A stretch of DNA of 64,000 nt from Pantoea rwandensis (GTDB lineage Bacteria; Pseudomonadota; Gammaproteobacteria; Enterobacterales; Enterobacteriaceae): contig NZ_MLFR01000008.1 of assembly GCF_002095475.1 (NCBI RefSeq), forward strand, positions 1 through 64,000, written 5' to 3'. The notes below the pieces were generated by a model. That model saw only the letters and a list, made by a program, of their open reading frames with translations. It did not search any database and was not told where the DNA came from. Shown here piece after piece: positions 1 through 7,720 of the stretch. A program made the position numbers and the translations under genes. Numbering within the stretch: the first letter of the stretch is position 1; each line of letters opens with the position of its first letter.

Positions 1-57
1 CAGACTGCGTTATCGCCTGTACCGGCCACCACAGAGCGGCACCAGTCTGCGTTATCA
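1..57 (+). repeat. Tail of intergenic repeat (third, partial copy)
   Basis: The first 57 bases contain CAGACTGCGTTATC at 1-14 and the one-mismatch version CAGTCTGCGTTATC at 43-56. The same 14-mer ends the two longer repeat copies at 15903-16155 (there on the minus strand) and 53731-54004, where it is also present twice. The segment GAGCGGCACCAG just before the second 14-mer also matches those copies. Only the tail is inside the window, so the full element may extend upstream. Confidence 0.6.
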
Positions 58-108
58 CCTAATCCTTAGCTGACAGGCATTATATCTTCTGGCTTGGTTT
101 AGCAACGG

Positions 109-145
109 GCAAAAAAAGCCTGAACTTTCGTTCAGGCTCTTCTTC
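109..145 (-). terminator. Intrinsic terminator of tRNA-Ser
   Basis: An inverted repeat AGCCTGAA / TTCAGGCT with a 6-base loop lies just past the 3' end of the tRNA gene. Read on the minus strand it is followed by a run of seven T, the normal form of a Rho-independent terminator. Confidence 0.85.
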
Positions 146-151
146 AAAATA

Positions 152-239
152 TGGCGGTGAGAGAGGGGTTCGAACCCTCGATACGTTGCCGTATACACAC
201 TTTCCAGGCGTGCTCCTTCAGCCACTCGGACACCTCACC
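152..239 (-). tRNA. tRNA-Ser (anticodon GGA)
   Basis: On the minus strand these 88 bases form a class II tRNA with a long variable arm. The sequence starts GGTGAGGTGTCCGAG and closely resembles E. coli serW/serX. The anticodon loop reads CTGGAAA, giving anticodon GGA, which reads UCC and UCU. The T arm GGTTCGAACCC is present and the 3' CCA is encoded (TGG at 152-154 on the plus strand). A terminator follows directly, so this looks like a single-tRNA transcript. Confidence 0.95.
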
Positions 240-379
240 AAATTTTTTGCTAACCGCACTGGGTCAACGGGGCGCTACTATAGGGAGTTACCTGAAAACG
301 GTCAAGCCCTATTTTCTCCTTTTGTTCTATCCGCTTAAGCTCTGTGCAGCTTGCTGCATCTCTCACCGAACTGCCTGTT

Positions 380-441
380 CTGTCATCAAATTAACCCCTC
401 CCTGCCACAAAACTGTCACCAGACTGTCGCAGACTTGTCTG
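380..441 (+). promoter_or_regulatory. PhoB-binding Pho box array upstream of phoA
   Basis: CTGCCAC at 402, CTGTCAC at 413 and CTGTCGC at 424 are spaced exactly 11 bp apart. The first two joined by an A-rich tetramer give a near-consensus 18-bp Pho box at 402-419. CTGTCAT at 380 is 22 bp upstream in the same phase, and a weak TTGTCTG sits at 435. PhoB binds direct 7-bp repeats at 11-bp spacing in place of a -35 element. TATATT at 456-461 is a possible -10. Strong phosphate-starvation control of phoA is inferred. Confidence 0.8.
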
Positions 442-482
442 CGGAAACATTTGGTTATATTTACTGATAAGGATGCTGATAA

Positions 483-1889
483 ATGAAACACATACCTCTT
501 TTCACGGTTTCTCTGCTGGCTTCATTAATTGCAACGTCAGCAGTGGCAGATGATGCCACTTACACGCGTGCCGCGACTGGTGACATCACCGAACACGGTG
601 GAGCACGCCGTTTGAGTAGCGATCAGACTGATGCGCTAAAAGCTTCTTTGATTAATACCACGGCCAAAAACGTTATCTTGTTGATCGGCGACGGCATGGG
701 GGATTCAGAAATCACCGCCGCACGTAATCAGGCAATGGGCGCTGGTGGCTTTTTCCCCGGTCTTGATGCGCTGCCTCTTACCGGTCAGTACACCCACTAT
801 TCTCTGGACAAGAAAACCCACAAGCCAAACTACGTAACGGATTCAGCAGCGTCTGCCACCGCATGGGCCACTGGCACCAAATCTTACAACGGTGCGATTG
901 GCGTCGATGTCAACGGCAAAGACCAAGTCACGATACTTGAACTGGCAAAAGCGGCCGGTAAAGCGACAGGCAATGTCTCAACGGCAGAACTGCAAGATGC
1001 GACACCTGCCGCATTAATGGCGCATGTCACCTCACGTAAATGCTATGGGCCGGAAAAAACCAGCGAACTTTGCCCAACCAATGCGCTGGAGCAGGGTGGT
1101 AAAGGCTCGATCAGCGAGCAGATGCTGAAAACGCGCCCTGATGTGACGTTGGGCGGCGGGGCGAAGTCCTTCGGTGAAAGCGCCAAAGCAGGTGAGTATC
1201 AAGGTAAAACCCTGCGCGAGCAGGCTCAGGCGCTGGGCTTCCAGCTGGTCGATAACCTGGATGGTATGAATGCCATCCAACAGGCCGACCAAAGCAAACC
1301 GGTATTGGGTCTGTTCTCAGACGGCAATATGCCCGTACGCTGGCAAGGGCCGAAAGCCAGTTATCACGGCAATATCGACAAGCCTGTAGTGACCTGTGAA
1401 GTGAATAAGGATCGCCCGGCATCCGCACCGACTTTGGCACAGATGACCAAAAAGGCGCTCGATCTGCTCAGCACCAATGAAAAAGGTTTCTTCTTGCAGG
1501 TGGAAGGAGCTTCTATCGACAAACAGGACCATGCGGCCAACCCGTGCGGTCAGATCGGTGAAACCGTGGATTTGGATGAAGCGGTGCAGCAGGCGCTGGC
1601 CTTTGCTCGTGAACATGGCGATACCCTGGTCGTCGTCACGGCTGACCACGCCCACAGCAGCCAGATCATTGAGAATGGCAGTAAAGCGCCGGGACTCACT
1701 CAGGCAGTGAATACCAAAGATGGTGCCGTGATGACCATCAGCTACGGTAACTCTGAAGATGATTCGCAAGGTCATACCGGCACGCAGATTCGCATTGCAG
1801 CTTATGGTCCGCATGCGGCTAATGTTGTTGGCCTGACTGACCAAACCGATCTGTTCTTCACGCTGAAGGACGCTATGGGTATTCAGTAA
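483..1889 (+). CDS. phoA: Alkaline phosphatase PhoA
   Basis: A 468-residue periplasmic alkaline phosphatase, close to the 471 residues of E. coli PhoA. It hydrolyses phosphomonoesters to release phosphate. Residues 1-22 are a Sec signal peptide ending SAVA-DD. Visible motifs are [11 protein letters not shown] (metal-binding Asp), [12 protein letters not shown] (nucleophilic Ser), [29 protein letters not shown] (metal Asp/His) and GHTGTQ (metal His). Four cysteines (in RKCYGP, LCPTN, VTCEV and NPCGQ) match the two disulfides of the E. coli enzyme. The ATG start has GGA upstream. The preceding Pho boxes indicate control by PhoBR. It stands alone, between the divergent tRNA-Ser and the convergent MFS gene. 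Confidence 0.97.
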   Translation: MKHIPLFTVSLLASLIATSAVADDATYTRAATGDITEHGGARRLSSDQTDALKASLINTTAKNVILLIGDGMGDSEITAARNQAMGAGGFFPGLDALPLTGQYTHYSLDKKTHKPNYVTDSAASATAWATGTKSYNGAIGVDVNGKDQVTILELAKAAGKATGNVSTAELQDATPAALMAHVTSRKCYGPEKTSELCPTNALEQGGKGSISEQMLKTRPDVTLGGGAKSFGESAKAGEYQGKTLREQAQALGFQLVDNLDGMNAIQQADQSKPVLGLFSDGNMPVRWQGPKASYHGNIDKPVVTCEVNKDRPASAPTLAQMTKKALDLLSTNEKGFFLQVEGASIDKQDHAANPCGQIGETVDLDEAVQQALAFAREHGDTLVVVTADHAHSSQIIENGSKAPGLTQAVNTKDGAVMTISYGNSEDDSQGHTGTQIRIAAYGPHAANVVGLTDQTDLFFTLKDAMGIQ

Positions 1890-1906
1890 TCAAGTATGAG
1901 ATACAG

Positions 1907-1938
1907 CACAGAGCCCGCTATTTATGGTGGGCTCTGTG
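1907..1938. terminator. Hairpin between convergent phoA and MFS genes
   Basis: Perfect inverted repeat CACAGAGCCC / GGGCTCTGTG with a 12-base loop, 18 bp after the phoA stop and 26 bp before the end of the facing MFS gene. No long T run follows on either strand, so it may be a weak bidirectional terminator or an RNA-stabilising hairpin. Confidence 0.55.
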
Positions 1939-1963
1939 TCATGTGCATTCAGCGCAGCCAACA

Positions 1964-3142
1964 TTAACGGGAGCGAATGCCGAAATAAATCACGCTACCG
2001 CCTACCACTAACCCTGCCGCAGCCAACAACAGCGCCGGTTGCAGGGAACCCAGAAAATGTACGCTCAGCGAGGACATCAAAGGTCCAATCAGCTGCCCGG
2101 TCGCATAACCGGAGGTCAGCAGTGCCACGGTTTTAGCCAGATTTCCCTGGCTCACTTCTCGTGCCATTTTCATGGAAAGCTGCATGATCGACAGAAATGC
2201 CAACCCGGTGATCACGGTGGAAATCAACAAACCTTGGGCATTCGGCATCAGCACCACTGTCGCGACCCCCAACCCCTGCACCAGTAAGGTCAGTGCAAGG
2301 CTGATACGCGTATTCAACCGCGCCGCAAAAGCGATCACCAACAGCACGCCAGCCACAGCTGAAAGTCCAAACAGCGGCCAGAAGAACGCGGCAAGTTGTC
2401 CTTGGGCAAAGAGGCTGTGCGCCATCTGTGACAAGAAAGTCGCCGGTAGAATGTAGCCAAATCCTGCCAGGGTGTAGGCAGCCAATAAGCACTTAAGATC
2501 GCGACTGACAGGTTCGGATTGTTGGGTTTGCTGACGCGTAGGCAAACTTTGGGGCAACGCTTTCCACACCAGCAGAGCACCAGCGAAGGCGACTAAACCG
2601 TAAACTAACCACGCCTGATTGGCATGGAAGTGGGTCTCGGACATCAACCACGCCAGTATGCCGGTCAACGTAATGCCAATGCCGGGGCCGCTAAACACCG
2701 CTGCGGACATGCGTGGTGCCTGATGACTGGCTAAGACCATCTGTGTCCAGGAGGTCACAATAATCAGTGCCCATGCGCCGCCAATACCCGCGATAAAGCG
2801 GAACAGGCACTGCAGAGCAAAAGCATTGGTGAAGCCAGACAGTAGCGTGACCAGCGCGGTCGCCAGCAAACCGACTTTAAGATAGCGCGCATGCTGTGTA
2901 CGAATGCGACTCACATGCAGGGCACCAAACAAATAACCGATGTAGTTCATGGCTGCCAGTACGCCCGCACTGGATAAACTCAGGTGTCCATCCGCAATCA
3001 TCAGCGGAATTTGTGGCGTGAGTGAGAAGCGTCCCATGCCCATGACCACGATGAGGGTGATCATCCCGGTCAGCATGGTGACGACACTGACTTTTTTCTC
3101 CCCGGCCACAGGCTGGCCCGGTGCGATCTGTTGCATTGACAT
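1964..3142 (-). CDS. YbfB/YjiJ-type MFS transporter
   Basis: A 392-residue inner-membrane protein with about twelve hydrophobic segments, consistent with a major facilitator. The N-terminal stretch (MGMGRFSLTPQIPLMIADG, then a short-side-chain helix and NYIGYLFGAL) resembles the YbfB/YjiJ (MFS_4) group, whose substrates are mostly unknown. The gene is divergent from an XRE-type regulator at 3259-4032 across about 115 bp containing palindromes. A regulator-controlled exporter pair is therefore likely. The specific substrate cannot be read from the sequence. Confidence 0.8.
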   Translation of the reverse strand: MSMQQIAPGQPVAGEKKVSVVTMLTGMITLIVVMGMGRFSLTPQIPLMIADGHLSLSSAGVLAAMNYIGYLFGALHVSRIRTQHARYLKVGLLATALVTLLSGFTNAFALQCLFRFIAGIGGAWALIIVTSWTQMVLASHQAPRMSAAVFSGPGIGITLTGILAWLMSETHFHANQAWLVYGLVAFAGALLVWKALPQSLPTRQQTQQSEPVSRDLKCLLAAYTLAGFGYILPATFLSQMAHSLFAQGQLAAFFWPLFGLSAVAGVLLVIAFAARLNTRISLALTLLVQGLGVATVVLMPNAQGLLISTVITGLAFLSIMQLSMKMAREVSQGNLAKTVALLTSGYATGQLIGPLMSSLSVHFLGSLQPALLLAAAGLVVGGSVIYFGIRSR

Positions 3143-3180
3143 ACTTTTGCTAATCTCCGATAAGATGCCGTAATCTTGTC

Positions 3181-3240
3181 GACGATAGTAATCGTCAATC
3201 AGTCAGTGAAAAATAGGGTGGTTTATCCTATGACTGTAGG
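3181..3240. promoter_or_regulatory. Palindromes in divergent MFS/regulator promoter region
   Basis: Three short inverted repeats lie between the divergent genes: GACGAT/ATCGTC at 3181-3196, ATAGG/CCTAT at 3213-3231, and CCTA/TAGG at 3227-3240. The last two overlap. They are candidate operators for the XRE protein encoded immediately to the right; this is inference from position and symmetry only. Confidence 0.4.
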
Positions 3241-3258
3241 TCATACCCAGGAGCCGCA

Positions 3259-4032
3259 ATGTCGCGCAATCAGGACGTAAAAAATTTCCTCACTCAGCAG
3301 CGGGCAAGGGTTGATCCACAACAGCATGGATTCAGTCCTCAGAACCGCAGAGTGCCGGGCTTACGCCGCGAAGAGGTGGCGCAGCTGGCGGCGGTCAGCG
3401 TCAGTTGGTATACGTGGCTGGAACAAGGCCGGGAAATCAATATCTCACTGGCGGCTATCCAGCGCATCGGTAAAGTGCTGCAGCTTTCACATACGGAGCA
3501 GGCTTACCTTGAAGCATTGATTTTTGGTAATGCGCATAGCGAAGCCAGCCGAGCTGAACTGTCAATGGAAGTGAAGGCGATGGTGGATGCGCTAAACCCC
3601 CATCCGGCTTTTGTTCGCCGCGCCAACATGGATATTCTTTACTGGAACCGCGCTGCGCAATCACTGATTGTCGACTGGGCCGCGATGCCGCAGGAGGATC
3701 GCAACTCGCTCAAGCTGATGTTCGTTAGCGATGACTATCGCCAGCGTATTCACGGTTGGGAAGAGGCCGCACGTCACACCTTATCCGCCTTCCGTGCTAA
3801 CTATGCGGCCAGCAATCAGGCGCAAGAATTTGAAGTGGTGGTACAGGATTTGCTGGCGCGCAGTGAGGATTTTCGCAACATGTGGCATGTGCCGGATGTC
3901 AGCAAAATGGGCGCAGGCAATAAGACGATTATTGATGTGGACGGTAAGGTGAATAGCTTCACCTACACCTCATTACAGGTGGATAATGCGCCAGGCATCT
4001 ATCTGATTTTCTACCTGGCGCGTGAAGGCTAA
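3259..4032 (+). CDS. XRE-family regulator with MmyB-like ligand domain
   Basis: A 257-residue transcription regulator. Residues about 10-75 form a helix-turn-helix (RRVPGLRREEVAQLAAVS, then WYTWLEQGR). This arrangement is typical of proteins that carry an MmyB-type C-terminal ligand-binding domain. The C-terminal part contains the family hallmarks NMDILYWNRAAQSLI, FVSDDYRQRIHGWE and SFTYTSLQVDNAPG. GGAG lies upstream of the ATG. It probably controls the divergent MFS transporter and itself. The ligand is unknown. Confidence 0.85.
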   Translation: MSRNQDVKNFLTQQRARVDPQQHGFSPQNRRVPGLRREEVAQLAAVSVSWYTWLEQGREINISLAAIQRIGKVLQLSHTEQAYLEALIFGNAHSEASRAELSMEVKAMVDALNPHPAFVRRANMDILYWNRAAQSLIVDWAAMPQEDRNSLKLMFVSDDYRQRIHGWEEAARHTLSAFRANYAASNQAQEFEVVVQDLLARSEDFRNMWHVPDVSKMGAGNKTIIDVDGKVNSFTYTSLQVDNAPGIYLIFYLAREG

Positions 4033-4036
4033 CCGA

Positions 4037-5047
4037 TTACAAACCGCGCTGTGCCATCAGGCGAGCTAAATCCACCAGTCGATTAGAGAAGCCCCATTCG
4101 TTGTCATACCAGGCAAGAATTTTCACTAAATTACCGCCAATCACCAGGGTAGAAAGCCCATCGATGATCGATGAACGAGGGTCGCCCTGATAATCACTGG
4201 AAACCAGTGGTTCATCGCTGTAACCGAGGATGCCTTTCAGCGGGCCTTCTGCTGCGGCGGCTTTAAAGGCGTTATTAACTTCCTCCGCAGTGACATCACG
4301 TTTAAGCGTCACGGTTAAATCGACAATCGACACCACCGGCACCGGTACGCGCAGGGAATAGCCGGTCAAACGTCCATCCAACTCAGGGATAACACGTCCC
4401 AACGCTTTAGCCGCACCGCTGGAGTAGGGCACAATCGACAGCGCCGCCGCGCGCGCACCGCGCAGATCTTTCTCTGGCTGATCGTGCAGCACTTGGCTGT
4501 TAGTGTAGGCATGTGTCGTGTTCATCAGACCATGCTCAATACCAAAGGCCTGATGAAGAACCTGTGCGGCCGGGGCTAAGCCGTTGGTGGTGCAGCTACC
4601 GTTGCTCACGACGAAATGCTGTTGAGGGTCGTAGCGCTGATCGTTCACGCCCAACACTATCGTCAGGTCATCATTTTTACCCGGCGCAGAGATAATGACG
4701 CGTTTCGCGCCACCGCTGGTGATATGCACCGCTGCTTTGTCACGCTCAGTGAAGAATCCGGTGGCTTCGATGACAATATCGACACCCACCTCGCTCCAGC
4801 GAATATTGGCCGGATCTCGTTCGCTGAACACGCGTACGGGCTTGCCATCAATGCGCAGTTCACCTTCACCCGCTTCCACCTCTGCAGGCAGTCGACCAAG
4901 CAGAGAGTCGTGTTTCAGCAAATGCGCCAGCGTTTTGCTATCCGTGAGATCGTTGATTGCGACAATTTCAATATCATCGCTGCCTAATGCGGCGCGGAAT
5001 ACGTTACGTCCGATACGGCCAAAACCGTTAATGCCTACCTTGATCAT
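4037..5047 (-). CDS. Glyceraldehyde-3-phosphate dehydrogenase (paralogue)
   Basis: A 336-residue type I GAPDH, which oxidises glyceraldehyde-3-phosphate to 1,3-bisphosphoglycerate. The frame is open further upstream, but ATG at 5047 is preferred: AAGGAG lies just before it and the protein then begins MIKVGINGFGRIGRN, as in the family. AINDLTD keeps the Asp that favours NAD. The active-site loop reads SNGSCTTNGLAP rather than the common SNASCTTNCLAP, so the catalytic Cys is present but a neighbouring Ala and the second Cys are both Gly. The base motif reads TTHAYTNSQ instead of TVHAYTNDQ. These differences suggest an accessory paralogue rather than the main GapA. A GlxA-type regulator follows on the same strand upstream. 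Confidence 0.9.
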   Translation of the reverse strand: MIKVGINGFGRIGRNVFRAALGSDDIEIVAINDLTDSKTLAHLLKHDSLLGRLPAEVEAGEGELRIDGKPVRVFSERDPANIRWSEVGVDIVIEATGFFTERDKAAVHITSGGAKRVIISAPGKNDDLTIVLGVNDQRYDPQQHFVVSNGSCTTNGLAPAAQVLHQAFGIEHGLMNTTHAYTNSQVLHDQPEKDLRGARAAALSIVPYSSGAAKALGRVIPELDGRLTGYSLRVPVPVVSIVDLTVTLKRDVTAEEVNNAFKAAAAEGPLKGILGYSDEPLVSSDYQGDPRSSIIDGLSTLVIGGNLVKILAWYDNEWGFSNRLVDLARLMAQRGL

Positions 5048-5125
5048 CTTTGACTCCTTATACGAAGTGGTTGCAGTCAATGTAGGCCGATCGCGGTATG
5101 GCGTAAACGACAAAAAAGGATCACT

Positions 5126-6104
5126 TTACGCCATTTTTCGACAGTGAAAGCGCTGGCGATATTCGCCGGGGGTGAGGTGAAGCTGGCGCTCAAAGCTGCG
5201 GCGCAGATTAATGCTGCTGCCAAAACCGGTTTCAGCTGCAATACGTTCCAGCGTGTCGCGACTCTGCTCTAACCGCTCACGTGCGGCGGCCAGGCGTGCC
5301 TCCGCCACAAAACGCGCGGGCGGTGCACCGGTTTCGCGGGTAAAGACGCGCGTGAAGTTTCTGGGGCTCGATCGCGGCGCGTTCCGCCAACTTCTCAATG
5401 GACAAATCTTCGGCAAGGTTGGCGCGGACCCAGCTCTGTAGCGTACTAATAGGGTCAGATGAGGCGGGCGGTAACGGATAGCGACTGAACTGCATCTGAC
5501 CACCGGGGCGTCGCAGATACATCACCATATCCTGTGCGATATCGCGCGCCACGCTAAAACCAAAATCCTCTTCAACCAATGCCAGCGTGAGGTCAAAGCC
5601 CGAGCTGACACCGCCTGATGTCCAAATCGGGCCATCCTGAATGTACAGTGGGCCGCCTTCAACCTGAACGAGCGGGAAGCGTGTTTGCAGCGTATCCAGC
5701 AAACGCCAGTGTGAGGTGGCGCGGCGTCCATCCAGCAAGCCAGCTTCAGCCAGCAGGATTGCGGCACCACAAACTGACACCACGCGACGCGCTTGAGGTG
5801 CCGCCAGCTTGATGAAATCCACCACCATGTTGCCTTCTTCGACACTGTCACCACGCCCGGTGATCATGATGGTGTCCCAGGCCTGGCGGGGATCGAGCTC
5901 GGCGAGCTTGAGGTCGGCCAGCAGGTTCAGTCCTGATTGGCCATGGATAACCTGATGTGACTGGGTAGTGGCGATACTGACGCGATAGCGCGGTTGGTCA
6001 ATGCCCACCGGCAGGTGCAGATTGGCGTGCATCAGGATATCGGCGATGCCGGCAGCTTCGAACAGCATGCCGCCGTCGGGTACGATGACGAGAAAGTTTT
6101 TCAT
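5126..6104 (-). pseudogene. GlxA-type AraC regulator, single-base frameshift
   Basis: Two overlapping frames make one regulator of about 325 residues. The N-terminal part (from 6104) is a DJ-1/PfpI-like glutamine-amidotransferase fold with the VSVCGAAILLAEAGLLDGRRATSHW region cut across positions 100-125. The C-terminal part (to 5126) is an AraC helix-turn-helix, with PRNFTRVFTRETG, ARERLEQS, IAAETGFGSS and the end LTPGEYRQRF. The frame changes at about 5370: one extra base turns the expected AAMSPRNF into AAIEPQKL. Without it the protein would be full length. Lying beside the GAPDH paralogue and transcribed toward it, it may once have regulated it. It is either an inactivated gene or a sequencing error. 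Confidence 0.8.
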
Positions 6105-6172
6105 GGCTTAAATAAGACACTTTAACGGATTAAGCCAAAGTGTCTCATGGCGTGGCGGCCTAAGGCGAGGGT

Positions 6173-7411
6173 TTATTTTTCTGGTGGCGTATCGGCTACT
6201 CCAATGCGCCATTGTTCCGGCGGTAAAGTGCCATTCACGGCGAAATCACCGACGATACGATCTTTGTAAATGCGGGGATTATGCGATGAGAGTGTCCGGG
6301 CATTGCGCCAGAAACGATCCAGTGCCAGTGGTTTCAACGTAGCGGAAGCCCCTAAAGCATCAAAGAGTGTCGTACTGGCATTGAGCAGTAAGTCAGTGAC
6401 CACATTGAGTGATTGTGAGACTTCCAACTCCGCTATCGCCACGCTTTGGGTTTTCTGTTGTTCATCATCCTGTTGCTGTGCTTCAAAGGCGCGCTTGAGG
6501 GCTTGCGCGGCATGTTGCACAATGGCGCCGCTGGTATAAGCCGCACTGCGCAAGCGTCCGACTACCTGAAGGATTTGCGCATCATCCGCTGCCCGTGTGG
6601 CATTACCATTGCTGTAAGTACGGGTGCGCGCAGCTACTAACGCAGCGACTTCACCACTTTGCGCACGGCCGATACCGGCAAGCGTGGCCAAATGGATTAA
6701 CTGATAAAACGCCGGTGAATAACCAAAATGCGCGTCTTCGCTGATATCGGTGTGCTGAATCTCAACGTTTTCAAATATCGCGGTACCACTGGCGGTCAGT
6801 GTTTGCCCAAAACCATTCCAGTCATCCAGTACGGTGACGCCCGGCGCAGTGCGGGACACCGTCACCGATACGCCTTTATGGTTCTCATCGGTTAAACCGA
6901 TATTGATCCAATCGGAGTAGAGCGAGCCGGTGGTATAAAATTTTTTGCCATCTAACCGCCAGCTATCGCCGCTACGTTTGATTTGGGTAGAAAATACCGA
7001 CTGGCGCGCCTCGCCGGTTTCACTCCAGGCCGGGCCGACAATTTCACCCCGCGCAATGCGAGTGAACCACTGCTGCTGAAATGCTGGATCGCGGTTGCTC
7101 AGCACATTTTCGATAAAGCCGAAATGGCCGCGTAGGGATTGCACCAGATTGGAATCCGCCTCGCCGAGTTCAATTAGCAACGTGAATAACTCAGACAGTG
7201 TGGCTCCAGCACCACCGGCACTTTGCGGCAGCCGCAGGGCAGTAAAGCCACTCTGCTTGAGCCATTCAATCTCTTCTAAGGGGGGCTCGCGGCGCAACTC
7301 GCGCGCAATGGCACCCGCGCGAATGTTGGCAAACAGGGGGCGAAACTTTTCTGCGAGTTGTTCATATTTTGCTGACGGGGGCGAACCCCATCCTGATTCG
7401 ATCTGCGACAT
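6173..7411 (-). CDS. SfnB/DszC-like flavin-dependent monooxygenase
   Basis: A 412-residue protein with the acyl-CoA-dehydrogenase fold, most like the SfnB and DszC group of flavin-dependent monooxygenases used in sulfur scavenging. Landmarks are the middle segment GPAWSETGEARQS followed by LDGKKFYTTGSLYSDW, where dehydrogenases bind flavin, and the C-terminal RFWRNARTLSSHNP, where DszC-like enzymes contact FMN. An active-site Glu of true acyl-CoA dehydrogenases is not evident. The gene is divergent from an ABC importer operon that ends in a second flavin monooxygenase, supporting a role in organosulfur use. The exact substrate is unknown. Confidence 0.8.
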   Translation of the reverse strand: MSQIESGWGSPPSAKYEQLAEKFRPLFANIRAGAIARELRREPPLEEIEWLKQSGFTALRLPQSAGGAGATLSELFTLLIELGEADSNLVQSLRGHFGFIENVLSNRDPAFQQQWFTRIARGEIVGPAWSETGEARQSVFSTQIKRSGDSWRLDGKKFYTTGSLYSDWINIGLTDENHKGVSVTVSRTAPGVTVLDDWNGFGQTLTASGTAIFENVEIQHTDISEDAHFGYSPAFYQLIHLATLAGIGRAQSGEVAALVAARTRTYSNGNATRAADDAQILQVVGRLRSAAYTSGAIVQHAAQALKRAFEAQQQDDEQQKTQSVAIAELEVSQSLNVVTDLLLNASTTLFDALGASATLKPLALDRFWRNARTLSSHNPRIYKDRIVGDFAVNGTLPPEQWRIGVADTPPEK

Positions 7412-7720
7412 TGCTTAGCCTCCACTCAAAAAAGACGATGATGTTAAGGCACTATGCATTTTCATCTTGCCGACTTTTAATGTTTATTTCTGCTAAGCAT
7501 ATTTATTGATGATCTAATCATTTGCATTTCCATTATCTGGAACAGGAAATTAATTTTTCATATTAATTGCCATTAATGATATTTGGTTTTGTATTTTTCT
7601 GTGTTTTATTCAGATCGATTCCAATAAAGCTATCTATTCAATTTCCAGATAACGTTAAATGTGGCCGAGTTACGCCGCATTAAACTGTTGCACTGGTTTT
7701 TTAAGGGAAGTCTTAATTAA
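7412..7720. promoter_or_regulatory. AT-rich divergent promoter region of the organosulfur cluster
   Basis: No gene is seen in these 309 bp between the divergent monooxygenase and the ABC importer. The DNA is much more AT-rich than its surroundings. TATCTGGAA at 7534-7542 and its reverse complement TTCCAGATA at 7643-7651 form an inverted pair about 100 bp apart, which could be operator half-sites. AT-rich targets are common for CysB/Cbl-type LysR regulators, but no regulator gene is adjacent and this is inference. Confidence 0.4.

Noticed and set aside
151..486. Open frame of 111 codons over the tRNA and Pho region
   Set aside because: It lies antisense to tRNA-Ser and across the phoA promoter, with no ribosome-binding site; a chance frame.
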